DNA of 64,000 bases, taken from CAYQUC01 sp964514215 (GTDB taxonomy: Bacteria; Pseudomonadota; Gammaproteobacteria; UBA6429; Thiohalophilaceae). Below are positions 1 through 9,700 of the stretch, in pieces; the first letter of the stretch is position 1, and each line of letters starts with the position of its first letter. Position numbers and translations under genes: made by a program. The stretch covers positions 1 to 64,000 of the forward strand of contig CAZEPW010000015.1 of NCBI GenBank assembly GCA_964514215.1. The letters run 5' to 3'. The notes below the pieces were generated by a model that did not search any database, was not told the DNA's origin, and saw only the letters and a list, made by a program, of their open reading frames with translations.

Positions 1-25
1 ATAAAATATAAATTTTCTATATCAA

Positions 26-101
26 GCCGGAATAGCTCAGTCGGTAGAGCAGCGCACTCGTAACGCGAAGGTCGTAGGTTCGATTCCTATTTCCGGCACC
101 A
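26..101 (+). tRNA. tRNA-Thr (anticodon CGT), thrW-like
   Basis: A 76-base cloverleaf with encoded CCA. The acceptor stem GCCGGAA pairs with TTCCGGC, the D stem is GCTC/GAGC, the anticodon loop is CTCGTAA with anticodon CGT, and the T arm contains GGTTCGATTCC. The body closely resembles enterobacterial thrW. The anticodon stem has an A-C apposition at its top (A31/C39), where the E. coli version has A-U. Genes of this class are frequent integration sites, which fits the debris found immediately downstream. Confidence 0.96.
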
Positions 102-134
102 TTTACAACACCATCACAAATAGTAATCACTAAC

Positions 135-265
135 TAACCTGAACTCGGGATAAGAAAAATATTTATTGCTGTTCAAAAATGCTAGCCGGTGGCTTTAGTA
201 TTATTCATACGTAACGACTTAATTTGTTTATTTAAATTATATTTGCTTATCCCGAGTTCAGGTTA
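135..265. repeat. MITE-like element with 20 bp perfect terminal inverted repeats
   Basis: TAACCTGAACTCGGGATAAG at 135-154 is the exact reverse complement of 246-265. The 91 bp between them are AT-rich and hold no open reading frame. ACTAA occurs at 129-133 and at 266-270, which could be a 5 bp target duplication if one extra base (C134) is allowed on the left. This is the shape of a non-autonomous transposon remnant. A very long hairpin terminator is a less likely reading because of the size of the loop. Confidence 0.6.
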
Positions 266-340
266 ACTAATCTTTTGTAAGTATGCCGTAAGTACATCTC
301 AAATGATTGGGTCGTATTTGTTTGCTCGCAATCGTTTATC

Positions 341-421
341 TTAAAGAAGGAACTTATTGGATCTTAAATCCAACAGAAGGTCATCAAGGGATGAGCCTAT
401 ATGTTTATTATGTTTAGCCAT
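341..421 (-). pseudogene. Truncated HigA-type antitoxin start
   Basis: On the minus strand an ATG overlaps the stop of the toxin remnant (AATGGCTAA), as in intact higBA pairs. Translation gives MAKHNKHIGSSLDD, which matches the typical N-terminus of antitoxins partnered with Gp49-like HigB toxins. The similarity then fades and a stop follows after 26 codons. The helix-turn-helix domain expected next is absent; the terminal repeat of the MITE-like element lies about 75 bp further on. Too short to function. Confidence 0.55.
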
Positions 422-596
422 TATCGACCTCTGTCTTTCGTTTCTTTGCTAAATTTAAGTCAGATTGCGGAGTCTTTTGAGCTTTCTTTATAAAACCATG
501 TAGTTGCACCATTTTTTCGTTTTTAAAAAAGAACAACACACGTGCAATACACTTATCACCGAGATCAGTTCTCACTTCATATAGTCCATCAGCCAT
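414..596 (-). pseudogene. HigB/Gp49-like toxin, C-terminal remnant
   Basis: The 60 residues match the C-terminal half of phage-derived Gp49-like (HigB, RelE superfamily) toxins. The landmarks are ADGLYEVRTDLG, then RVLFFFKNEKMVQLHGFIKK and QKTPQSDLNLA. Intact members are about 100-120 residues with an N-terminal helical part that is missing here. In-frame reading upstream of the first Met continues the similarity for only a few codons (GLKSRP) and then meets a stop at 621-623, so the N-terminus has been lost rather than misassigned. It pairs with the truncated antitoxin start that overlaps its stop codon. Confidence 0.65.
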
Positions 597-647
597 AGGA
601 CGACTCTTTAGTCCAGTAATTTATTCTTTAAACTTTATTTTGCTACT

Positions 648-2327
648 TTAATGTCTAATCCAAATATTATTTTGTTTTTTATTAACGTCTTGGTTATTGA
701 GAGGCCCTAGTATGTAGGCACCTTTTGATGCAATTCGTTGATCGGGGCCGAGTGCCAAATTTGGGTAAACTGAGTGAAAAGCATTATTTTCCAGCATTGA
801 TTCAACTATCTCAACGAGATAGTCGCGCTTTAAATAAGCGCGCATTTTTTTTATTGCCCGGTTTAGTAATGTTGCGGCAAAAAAAGCGTTACCAATTATT
901 TTTTCATTTGAAATATCAATATTTTTTCTTTTTGCCCAGAAGGTCGCACGGGTCATGTGCAATTTTTTACGTTTGGGTAACATATTACGATACACCAGAA
1001 AGGATTTTTCAGTATTTGCGATGATTATTTTAGGATAATCATCACCTAAATGTGAATAGGAATAATAAAGTCGGTCTACGGTTTTGCTATTAACTGCCCT
1101 AGTATTTATTGCCGATACATCATTGGCATCTAGCCAAGAAACAATTATATTTGGTTTATAATGCTTTATTAATTCAGACCATTTGGTTGCTGATAGCGCA
1201 TCTTTTATTTTAATAACATGGTTTTTAACGATAGTTTTATTTGAAGATAACTCAGATTTTAAGACTTTAGCGGCAGTTTTGCTTTTTGCATTATTTCGAT
1301 AAACCTGTAATACGGTTTTGTTGGTATTATTGGCAAATGTTTTAATATGTGAAGCGATTGATTTGGCATCAAAAGCGATACCACCTGAAAAATAAAAATT
1401 ATAAATATTATTTTTTGCTATGATTGGCAACTCGGTTGTTGGAAATAAACACGGTAAATTTGTTTTATTACAAAATTGGTGAACGGCATTCCATGATTTG
1501 TTACTGATGCCATTAATAACAGCAAAAACGTTTTGTGTCGCATAATATTTTTCTAATTGTCGTTTCCAACTCGATGGTGAGCCGGTTAATTTCCAGCTGT
1601 GTAATTTGATTGTTCGATAAGACTGGTATTCCCAACGCTTATGCCAAGGAGCATTTGTTGCACGTTTTTGTTCTTGTCTGGTTTTTGCATTAACGTCTTT
1701 TATAAAAACGTTTAATAAATCTAGCATTGCTTGAGTATTTTTATTTGCAACATCAGTACTATAAATCGTTGCAATATGAATGTTTTCTTTGGTTATTCCC
1801 GGTTCTGTTTTTAAGGTTAGGGATTTTAAATATTCAATGATGGCATCGGATTCATTTGATGTTAACTGGTATCGCGGCATTAATTTATTAAGGACTCGTT
1901 GATCCGCACCTAAACCTTGAGTAATGGCTTGAGACAATGAACTGTTTGTATAGGCAGGTCGAGCACCATGTCCTTTGATTCGACGTCGGGTGAGTTCTTT
2001 ATCTGATTTATTGCGTTGGCGGTATAAAATATCACCTAAAATAGGAGATATACGCAAATTGCCTTCAGTTGAACCAAAACCACTACGACGATGACAGCGA
2101 ATACAACTGGCTTGCGTACCTGATAGGGTTATATTACCAGCGCCAATACCGGTAAGCGGTTTACCATTAGGTAATATTCCTTGTTGGTAAATACGTTTAC
2201 CATTGATTATTTTTACATCTATATTGTGTTGTTGAGCGTGTACTAAGCTTAAATTACTAAATATTAAAAGTATACTCGCGCTTATTAAACTATATAACGG
2301 TATTTTTTTACTAAGATATTTAGTCAT
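648..2327 (-). CDS. Cytochrome c domain fused to a periplasmic-binding-protein-like domain
   Basis: A signal peptide (residues 1-31, ending VHAQ) is followed by a mono-heme cytochrome c domain with CIRCH (Cys75, Cys78, His79). Downstream Met residues such as the one in KLMPRYQL are candidate axial ligands. From about residue 180 to 540 the sequence resembles type I periplasmic-binding proteins (receptor family ligand-binding fold, IHIATIYSTDVANKNTQ). The product is predicted to be periplasmic. It lies 16 bp downstream of the SCO gene on the same strand and is probably co-transcribed. Fusions of this kind are annotated in public databases as cytochrome c/ABC substrate-binding proteins, but I know of no defined ligand. 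The signal peptide and the CxxCH are seen directly; a heme-linked sensing or electron-transfer role is inference. Confidence 0.75.
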   Translation of the reverse strand: MTKYLSKKIPLYSLISASILLIFSNLSLVHAQQHNIDVKIINGKRIYQQGILPNGKPLTGIGAGNITLSGTQASCIRCHRRSGFGSTEGNLRISPILGDILYRQRNKSDKELTRRRIKGHGARPAYTNSSLSQAITQGLGADQRVLNKLMPRYQLTSNESDAIIEYLKSLTLKTEPGITKENIHIATIYSTDVANKNTQAMLDLLNVFIKDVNAKTRQEQKRATNAPWHKRWEYQSYRTIKLHSWKLTGSPSSWKRQLEKYYATQNVFAVINGISNKSWNAVHQFCNKTNLPCLFPTTELPIIAKNNIYNFYFSGGIAFDAKSIASHIKTFANNTNKTVLQVYRNNAKSKTAAKVLKSELSSNKTIVKNHVIKIKDALSATKWSELIKHYKPNIIVSWLDANDVSAINTRAVNSKTVDRLYYSYSHLGDDYPKIIIANTEKSFLVYRNMLPKRKKLHMTRATFWAKRKNIDISNEKIIGNAFFAATLLNRAIKKMRAYLKRDYLVEIVESMLENNAFHSVYPNLALGPDQRIASKGAYILGPLNNQDVNKKQNNIWIRH

Positions 2328-2343
2328 AATAGTGTGGTGGTTA

Positions 2344-2988
2344 TTATTTTTTATGGATATTATTTATTTCATTAATGATAGCTGATGCACTAACAAAACC
2401 TTTTAAACGAATCCATTTTGATTTGCTATTAAGACGAAAAAAGGTATAAGGCAGGTGATTCATTTTATTACCGCGAAAATTGCCAAATATTTTTTCTATA
2501 TTTAACATGTTTTGTTTGGTTCCGGTATAAAACTTCCAACGTGCACCAGCGTTAAATTTTTGTGCGTATTTTTTTAGACGCTCTGGTGTGTCGCGTTCAG
2601 GATCGATTGAAAAGGAAACCAGTTTTATTTTTGGTACTTTGATTTCGTCAAAGCGTTTTTGAATCTGAGAAAAGGTTGAAGACAATATCGGACAAATTGC
2701 GGTACAACTGGTAAAAATAAAATTGATAACAACAGGGCCTTGATTTAATTCTGTAGCCAAAGTAGCGGGTTTATTATCCGTATCAACTATTTCAATTTCT
2801 GAAAGTTTGATGACTGGAGATGCAACACTATATTCTTTTTTAATGGGGACCTTATGATGATCGTGAATATCAGCAGCGTAAACGGGGAAATTAGTTAGAA
2901 ATAGTGCTAGGCCGCCGTATGCCATTATGTTGGACATTTTAGCTTGAATTAGTGGTTTGAGTGTTGTGAATTTAATCGTTTGAAGCAT
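2344..2988 (-). CDS. SCO1/SenC/PrrC family copper chaperone-like protein
   Basis: A 214-residue thioredoxin-fold protein with an N-terminal membrane anchor or signal (about residues 20-38). It has the copper-binding CxxxC motif (FTSCTAICP) and the distal His (NHLPYTFF) characteristic of SCO proteins. It also carries the family block SFSIDPERDTPERLKKYA. SCO proteins deliver copper to, or act as redox partners in, assembly of copper centres such as CuA. It is the first gene of a two-gene unit with the cytochrome c/binding-protein fusion, and it lies divergent from the sensor kinase gene. With multicopper-oxidase-like genes nearby, its copper client may be one of those proteins rather than a terminal oxidase; this is inference. 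Confidence 0.88.
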   Translation of the reverse strand: MLQTIKFTTLKPLIQAKMSNIMAYGGLALFLTNFPVYAADIHDHHKVPIKKEYSVASPVIKLSEIEIVDTDNKPATLATELNQGPVVINFIFTSCTAICPILSSTFSQIQKRFDEIKVPKIKLVSFSIDPERDTPERLKKYAQKFNAGARWKFYTGTKQNMLNIEKIFGNFRGNKMNHLPYTFFRLNSKSKWIRLKGFVSASAIINEINNIHKK

Positions 2989-3096
2989 ATTTGGAATCCG
3001 AAATGTTAAAATTTATTAATTAATTGCTATTATACTTGGATATATAAAGGGTATAAAGCCGCTAGGAATCTATATTTTATAACCTTGTGCATTCGA

Positions 3097-3105
3097 TGTT
3101 ATAAT
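3097..3105 (+). promoter_or_regulatory. Candidate extended -10 promoter for the sensor kinase gene
   Basis: TGTTATAAT matches an extended -10 (TGnTATAAT) exactly, about 135 bp upstream of the kinase start. No good -35 lies 16-18 bp before it, as is allowed for extended -10 promoters. The box is embedded in TGCATT-N8-AATGCA, a small inverted repeat that could be an operator. Prediction from sequence only. Confidence 0.4.
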
Positions 3106-3239
3106 GCACATTCGGTTATTCAATGAAATCAGGTATTCTGTTTCTATATTGCCCTCAAATAACCATACAAAATTAGCGGTATGTTGGTGCTTTAAATCGT
3201 TAAGTACCAGCTAGATATATTATTTATGAAAAAAATTAA

Positions 3240-5387
3240 ATGAAAAATTTTGATGCGACAGAGTCCTCCCAAGAAATACCAATGGATGGTCCTGCGTCTG
3301 AACAAATATACATGAGACGGTTGCGTGAGTTTACTAAAGATACTTTTTTGGAACATGAAAATAGATCTTCGGTGGTTGAACGTACTGTTAATTTTATAGC
3401 TGAAGTTTTACCCGTGAGTTATGTGATTGTAGGTGAAATTATTAAGGATGCTGAAGAGTGTTGTGTTATTGGTACTTATGGATTACCTCCCGAAACTGAA
3501 AATTTACACGGCCAACGCGCAATTATAATGTCGTTATTATGTCGGGACATTATTTCTTTCACTGAAGCAAATGAAACTGATCGTGAAATGGCATCGACGT
3601 TAATTGGTGGTTACTCGGTGGTTAGTGGTATCAGTGTCCCGATTTCGATTGAAGGTGGTGGTACTGGTATTTTAGCTGTTTATTCAGAAACAGATCGCGA
3701 ATTTAACAAGTCAAAAATTGCATTTTTGAATGCGATGGCTAATGTCATATCAATTTCATTAATGAAACCGAATATGCATCCTGTGGTGGAACAGCATACT
3801 AAAAGTATTTTTCAGGCAAAAAAAGAATGGGAAAGCACCATTGATATAATGCCACAGCTTGTTATCGTGTTGGATAAAGATGCAAATATTGTTAGGGTTA
3901 ATCGAACAATTGATAGTTGGGGGCTTGGGACTGTTAATTCTCATTTAGGGCATAGTGTTGAAGAAGTTATAAAACCATTAATTGCAGGTGTTACGAAAAA
4001 TTATAAAATTGACTGGACTCATATTTGGCAAGGCTTACAAAACGATAATTTTTTGGAATGGGAAAGTAGTCCTGGCAGCAATCTTAATAAGTCATTACGT
4101 TTTTCATTACGGCGCTTGCATGAAAATGAAAAAAAATTTAATACCCGTAATTGTTTTGCTGTTTTAGTGGTTGATGATATATCAGAGCAAAAAACGGCTG
4201 AACAAACGTTAAAAAAATATACTAATGAATTAGAGAAAAAAATTCGCCAGCGCACTAATCAATTACGATTAGCAAATAATGAATTGCGTCGTGAACTCGA
4301 TGATCACACTCTCAATAAAACCGCGTTAGTCGAATCAGAAGAACGTTATAATTTATTATTACAGTCATCTTTGGCTGGTATTTGTACGATTAATAATGAA
4401 AACGGTAAAATCGATTATTGTAATGATCGTTTTGCTTATATTTTTGATTACAAAAAAACGCATATTATTGATCGCGGGCTAGCTGATTTTATCTACCCCG
4501 AAGATATGGAATCGCTTGATACCTTTATCGTTAATATAATGAATATTGCTCCAATGCAGCAACCCGTTGTAGTAAAAGGTATTCGACGAAATGGTGAGCA
4601 CGTCTGGATTGAAATTAAATTAAATTTAATCAATTTAGTATCGGAGCAAACATTGCTAATTAATATTATTGATATTACTGAACAAAAAAATACCGAAATA
4701 ACATTACGCAAATCTGAAAATAGATTACATCTTTTATCGAGTCAGTTAATTGATGCTCAAGAAAATGAACGTAAACGATTGGCTTATGAGCTTCACGATG
4801 GCATCGGCCAGTGGTTGAGTGCCATTAAATTTAAAATCGAAAATGTTATGGATGTTCATAATTCAAAACTGGATGAGTCGGGGCTTGATGAGCTAAAAGA
4901 TGTGGTTGGTACCATTCGTGAAACAATTGAAGAAACGCGTCGAATTTCAAGTGATTTACGTCCTTCAATGTTAGATGATTTAGGCATTCTAGTGACCATT
5001 AATTGGTTTATACGAAAATTTGAAGGAACCTATAAATCAATTAAGGTTAATAAAATTATTACTCTTCAAGAAGAAGATATTACTGATTACCGAAAAGTAG
5101 TAATTTACCGCGTTATGCAGGAATCAATGAATAATATTGCAAAGCACGCTAATGCCAGTTTTATTGAAATTACATTAGAGAAAATTGATCAAGAAATTTA
5201 TTTTACCATCGTTGATAATGGTATGGGATTTGATTTAAATGAAAGCAGCATGATAAGTTTAACGGATGGTTCTGGAACGGGGTTAAATAGTATTCGCGAA
5301 CGAGCCGAGTTAACGGGTGGTGAGTTTTCGGTAATGTCTAAAATGCCGGGTGGAACCTCAATTAAAATAGTGTGGCCGCTTAATTAA
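3240..5387 (+). CDS. GAF-PAS-PAS sensor histidine kinase (HisKA_3/NarX-like)
   Basis: A 715-residue kinase without evident transmembrane helices, so probably cytoplasmic. It has a GAF domain (about residues 35-175), a first PAS-like segment (about 190-310), a coiled coil (about 320-365) and a second PAS domain (about 368-480). A HisKA_3 dimerisation domain follows with the phospho-acceptor His in LAYELHDGIGQWLS. The HATPase domain contains MQESMNNIAKHANAS, VDNGMGF and GTGLNSIRERAE. HisKA_3 kinases pair with NarL/FixJ regulators, and one lies convergently 68 bp downstream. The kinase is divergent from the SCO/cytochrome unit. The signal sensed is unknown; GAF or PAS could bind a small ligand or a cofactor. 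Confidence 0.9.
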   Translation: MKNFDATESSQEIPMDGPASEQIYMRRLREFTKDTFLEHENRSSVVERTVNFIAEVLPVSYVIVGEIIKDAEECCVIGTYGLPPETENLHGQRAIIMSLLCRDIISFTEANETDREMASTLIGGYSVVSGISVPISIEGGGTGILAVYSETDREFNKSKIAFLNAMANVISISLMKPNMHPVVEQHTKSIFQAKKEWESTIDIMPQLVIVLDKDANIVRVNRTIDSWGLGTVNSHLGHSVEEVIKPLIAGVTKNYKIDWTHIWQGLQNDNFLEWESSPGSNLNKSLRFSLRRLHENEKKFNTRNCFAVLVVDDISEQKTAEQTLKKYTNELEKKIRQRTNQLRLANNELRRELDDHTLNKTALVESEERYNLLLQSSLAGICTINNENGKIDYCNDRFAYIFDYKKTHIIDRGLADFIYPEDMESLDTFIVNIMNIAPMQQPVVVKGIRRNGEHVWIEIKLNLINLVSEQTLLINIIDITEQKNTEITLRKSENRLHLLSSQLIDAQENERKRLAYELHDGIGQWLSAIKFKIENVMDVHNSKLDESGLDELKDVVGTIRETIEETRRISSDLRPSMLDDLGILVTINWFIRKFEGTYKSIKVNKIITLQEEDITDYRKVVIYRVMQESMNNIAKHANASFIEITLEKIDQEIYFTIVDNGMGFDLNESSMISLTDGSGTGLNSIRERAELTGGEFSVMSKMPGGTSIKIVWPLN

Positions 5388-5414
5388 CCTTCTGATTGTC
5401 TAATTTAAGCTACC

Positions 5415-5445
5415 GATTTTTGGTTCAAAATACTACCGGAGTGAC
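5415..5445 (+). repeat. Degenerate dispersed repeat, copy 3
   Basis: The block GGTTCAAAATACTACCGGAGTGAC lies between the convergent kinase and regulator genes. It matches 19 of 24 positions of a block near 40111-40134 and resembles one near 42573-42600. The shape (GATTCC, a short AT-rich centre, then GAATGAC-like end) resembles short palindromic intergenic repeats common in proteobacteria. It is diverged and intergenic. Confidence 0.4.
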
Positions 5446-5455
5446 GGTTATTTAG

Positions 5456-6115
5456 TTAGCTATTAATTAATCCATTTTCTAATGCATAACTGGTGATGCT
5501 GCCGGCATCATGTAGATCAAGTTTTTTCATCATATTGGCGCGATGTTTTTCTACGGTTTTAGGGCTAATTGATAAATATTTTGCGATATCTTTGTTTTTA
5601 TAGGATTCGGCAATTAATTTTAATACTTCACGTTCTCTTTGCGTTAGTTTTTCCCAAGAAGGGGTAATAGTGTCGCGGTTTTTGTTATCCAGATAACCAC
5701 TAACAATATTGCATGCAATACTGGGGCTAATGAAGGTTTTGCCGGACAATATTTGACGAATGGCAAACATTAATTCATCTCGTCCATCATCTTTTAAAAC
5801 ATAACCATTAGCACCGGCTTTTAATGCGGTGTGAATGTACTCTTCGGATTTGTGAACCGTGAGTACTAGTATTTTTGTATTGGGTAATCGTTTTTTTATA
5901 TTACGGATACACTCAGTACCATTTGTTTTAGGCATTGATAAATCAGATAATACTAAGTCGGGTTGTAATTCGATTGCTTGGGTAACGGCTTGTTTGCCAT
6001 CTTCAGCTTCACCAACAACATCAAAATCTTCTTGGGCTTCGAGTAAGGCTCGAATACCGGCACGTAAAATGGCGTGATCATCAACTATTAAGATAGTCGT
6101 TTTCTTATTTATCAT
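5456..6115 (-). CDS. NarL/FixJ family response regulator (REC-LuxR HTH)
   Basis: A 219-residue two-domain regulator. The receiver domain has the acidic pair in ILIVDDHAILRAG, the phospho-acceptor Asp in DLVLSDLSMP, the Thr of LVLTVHKS and the Lys of GYVLKDD. The C-terminal LuxR-type helix-turn-helix has LTQREREVLKLIAE and SPKTVEKHRANMMKKL. It is the likely partner of the convergent HisKA_3 kinase, since the two families normally pair. It is transcribed away from the large secreted-protein cluster, whose upstream region (6116-6730) is a plausible target. That regulatory link is inference. Confidence 0.93.
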   Translation of the reverse strand: MINKKTTILIVDDHAILRAGIRALLEAQEDFDVVGEAEDGKQAVTQAIELQPDLVLSDLSMPKTNGTECIRNIKKRLPNTKILVLTVHKSEEYIHTALKAGANGYVLKDDGRDELMFAIRQILSGKTFISPSIACNIVSGYLDNKNRDTITPSWEKLTQREREVLKLIAESYKNKDIAKYLSISPKTVEKHRANMMKKLDLHDAGSITSYALENGLINS

Positions 6116-6210
6116 AGGAACTCATACATTTATATACTGTTGTATTAATATTAGCTAACACTAATCAATGGCGGTAAGTTTGTTAGTACGCTCAAGAACA
6201 TATACTCCAC

Positions 6211-6224
6211 GAAAATCGATTTTC
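6211..6224. promoter_or_regulatory. 14 bp perfect palindrome, candidate operator
   Basis: GAAAATCGATTTTC is a perfect 14 bp palindrome about 95 bp upstream of the response-regulator start, in the long intergenic region between that gene and the secreted-protein cluster. It is a candidate protein-binding site. No matching second copy was seen in the window. Confidence 0.3.
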
Positions 6225-6730
6225 AGAGTACAACTCATGCCACTGAGAAGTTTTATTAATGGTAGGGAAACTTAGTAACTTTTTTATACACCCGTATAGT
6301 AGGTTACATAATTGAGAATTCGCTGTAAACATATTTAACGTAATTTATTTATTTATAATTCTGTGGTTTGATGGATTCGAAAATTATTATCATTCACTTG
6401 TCATCTGAGTTAAGTATGATGCTGCTAAGATATCGATGTAAACGCTAATATGTTATTTTTCGATTAATTCTAATTATTTGTAGGACTACGATTACAAAAA
6501 ATAGAAATTAATTTTTATGTGCTATTTGTCACAAAAAAAAATTTAAAAGCAGGGTAACCCTACCATCCAAATACTGCAAACACCCTAGTGGTAATCCATA
6601 TCGGCTACGTTACATTACACTCATAAAATTATCAGTTGAATTTTACTAACGTTGTTACTTTTTGTTAGAAATTTAATGGATGTGGTGCGGTGCAATACCG
6701 TGAAAAAAACTATTGGATGAGGGTATACCT
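6225..6730. other. Long intergenic region upstream of the secreted-protein cluster
   Basis: About 600 bp (6116-6730) separates the response-regulator gene from the giant secreted protein. I see no credible gene in it. It holds the palindrome at 6211-6224 and, at 6551-6561, AGGGTAACCCT, an 11-base symmetric site with a related half site ACCCTA at 6582-6587. These lie about 145-180 bp upstream of the first gene and could be binding sites for the adjacent regulator. Confidence 0.35.
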
Positions 6731-9700
6731 GTGAACGGAGCTAAACTGTTTAACAAAATCTCGATATCAACAATCTTAATCGCATTGTTTTGTTCGATAT
6801 CATTTTCAGCGAATGCATTAACCTCAGTAACTGTGAAAAACGGAATTACTGGGATTACATACAACAATTTTCGATGGGTCATTGAAGAAGATCAAACCTA
6901 CGATATTAAAGCTGGTCAAACTTGCATATCTGGCAATATTGCAGATTACAAAGAATGTTTGTCATTAAATTTTCATAAAAGTTATATGCCGGTTATCGCT
7001 CAAGGCATCACTTCAACTGCTACGGCGACAAATTGGGATTCTTTAAACCTTGACCCAAACAAACGCTACTTTATTTCAATTTTACCTGATAATGCATCCG
7101 GTCAAGCAATGGGTGGTGCACAAATTGCGGCTGGCCAAGGAAATGTTGAAATCGTTGTAACAACGAAGAATTTAGCAACAGCTCAAATTCGAATTTTTGT
7201 TTTTAATGACGTTGCTCCAACCAATAATACACCTCAGCCGGGTGAACTTGGTCTGGCTAATTTTGATATTAAATTAGAAGATGCGGGTGGTCGATATGGC
7301 GCATCAGGCCAACAAATTAAGACTGACGTATACGGTAATCCTTTAGGATCCAGATATACCCCAGCGGGTGACCTAATCGCAGGTTCAGGTGATGGCAGTT
7401 TATTAACTGGTGCTGATGGTTATGTTACGATTAAAAATTTAGCACCAGCTAAATACGGTATTCGTGTTGTCCCCCCTACTGGATCTAACTATGTTCAAAC
7501 ATCAACAATTGAAGGAACACCTATTGTTGATGCTTGGGTAAAAGCTGACGAGCCACCTTATTTTGCTGAATTTGGTCCTCCAGGGCCGCATGTCTTTATT
7601 GGTTTTGTTGATTTAGATGAGCCATCAAAATTAACCGGTGGTGTTACTATTTCTGGACAAATTTCAGCCATTCATAATTCACGTCCACCGGCATTTGATT
7701 TCTTCTCAGGTACTCCAGTTTCAAGTTGTGTTGTTGCTTTAAATGATAGCAACGGTGTTGCTGTTGGTGAAAAACTATTTGCTGCTAAATGCGATGCAGA
7801 TAGTAATTTTACAATTCCAAATGTACCAGCCGGTAATTATTCTTTGTCTTTTTGGGACATACCTTTAGATTATATCTTTGGTCAATACGCGGTAACAGTG
7901 GGTGTCACTGATATTGTTGTTAATCCATCATTATTCCCATGGTTTGCACGAATTGAACAAAGTGTTTTTTATGACACAAATGGTAATGGATTTAGAGATC
8001 CGGGTGAAGTTGGTATGCCTGAAGTGGCTACTGGTATTCGGTGGCGTGATGGTACTGTGTATCAAGGTTTCCCAACGGATGCTGGTGGTGAAGCACCTTA
8101 TGATCAAGTATTTCCATTTTTTAGTTGGTTGGTTGCTGAAGTTGATTATAGTCGTTATAAAGCAACTGGTGTAACGGTTACGGTTGACAATGGTGGTTTT
8201 CTTGCTCCGGGCGAAAATTTGAATCCACAAATTCAAACCGGTGTTGGTGCATCCGCTGATGGATTAACACGAACAGAAACTGGCGAAGTATTAACACAGG
8301 CATTTCAAGGGTTCTTAGGTCAAACGAATAAAATTGAATGGGGGAAACAAGTTTATACCACTGCTGAAATACGTGCAGGTGCTAATGGTGGTATCAGTGG
8401 TATTGTTTATTATGCAGTGACACGTGCAGAAGACGATCCTGAATTTGCTGCTGCAGAAGTATGGGAACCTGGTATTCCACGTATTCAAGTAGAGTTATAT
8501 GAGTATGATGCTGTATCGGGTGGTATTAAAGATACCAACCTTAATGGTGTCATCGATAAAGCCGATGTTGATAACTATCCATTAGGTTGGTCAACTGGTG
8601 GCATCATGGGCGTTGAAGATTTTGATAATCATCCCGCTGATGATGTATTTAATGCAGGTGATGCAATTCAAATTACAACGACAGATAGTTGGGATGATAA
8701 TGTTCCTACCAACTGTGTCTCGACTGCTTCAAGTCCGGTATTTTCAGCTGATGGCGTTTACGATACAGATTGTTTTGATGGGCTTCGTAATTTTAATCAA
8801 GTTCGCCCAGGCGTATTTGATGGTGGTTATGCCTTTGGTGATATTCCAGCAGGCGACTATATTGTTGCAACTGGCGATCACCCTGCATATAAAACAGTAA
8901 AAGAAGAAGATAAAAACGTCGATTTTGGCGTTACTTTTGTGCAACCTAATTTGTTACCACCAAGCTGTGTTGGGACTCGAACATCGGCAGTTCCATTTGA
9001 TTTCTCTTTATTCCCTGTAACTGACGATACGGGTGCTACCGTATCACCATTAGGTGCGGGTACTTTAACGCCATTGTGTAATGAGAAATTAGTTAAGTTA
9101 AACGGTGGTAAAAATGCTGCTGCTGATTTCTTTTTATTCACCGATGTGCCTGTTGCCGGTCATATCATGGGCTTTATCTTGAATGATTTAGCAAATGAGT
9201 TTGATAGGAATTCTCCAACATTTGGTGAAAAGTATTCACCTCCTTTCTTGCCTATCTCTATCCGTGATTGGAAAGGAAATGTTATTGGTCGCACATACTC
9301 TGATCGCTGGGGAAGCTTTAATGTCTTAGTACCTTCGACTTATACAGAAAATTTACCTTCATCAAGTGGTATTTCACCAAACATGTTAACAACTTGCATG
9401 AATGATCCAGGTCCTATCCCTGGTTTTGATGCTGCGGGTAATCCTGCTATGGTTGTTGATCCAAACTATCAAAAACAATATTCACAGTTTTGTTATACCT
9501 TCAACTATATGCCTGGTGTAACAACCTATCTTGATACTCCGGTATTACCTATTGCGGCTTTCTCGGGCATTGGTCAAGAAGCATTGGATTGTGAATATCA
9601 AAATGGGACCCCAGTAATCTGGCAAACTTTAGGTTCGGTCGCTGGCCCTGTGGTAGCAAGAGCGGGGGATACTTTAACGCTTATCTCTGCTGGTTTAACG

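Noticed and set aside
725..1024. 99-residue open frame on the plus strand
   Set aside because: Lies entirely antisense inside the cytochrome/binding-protein gene, no family resemblance; a shadow frame.
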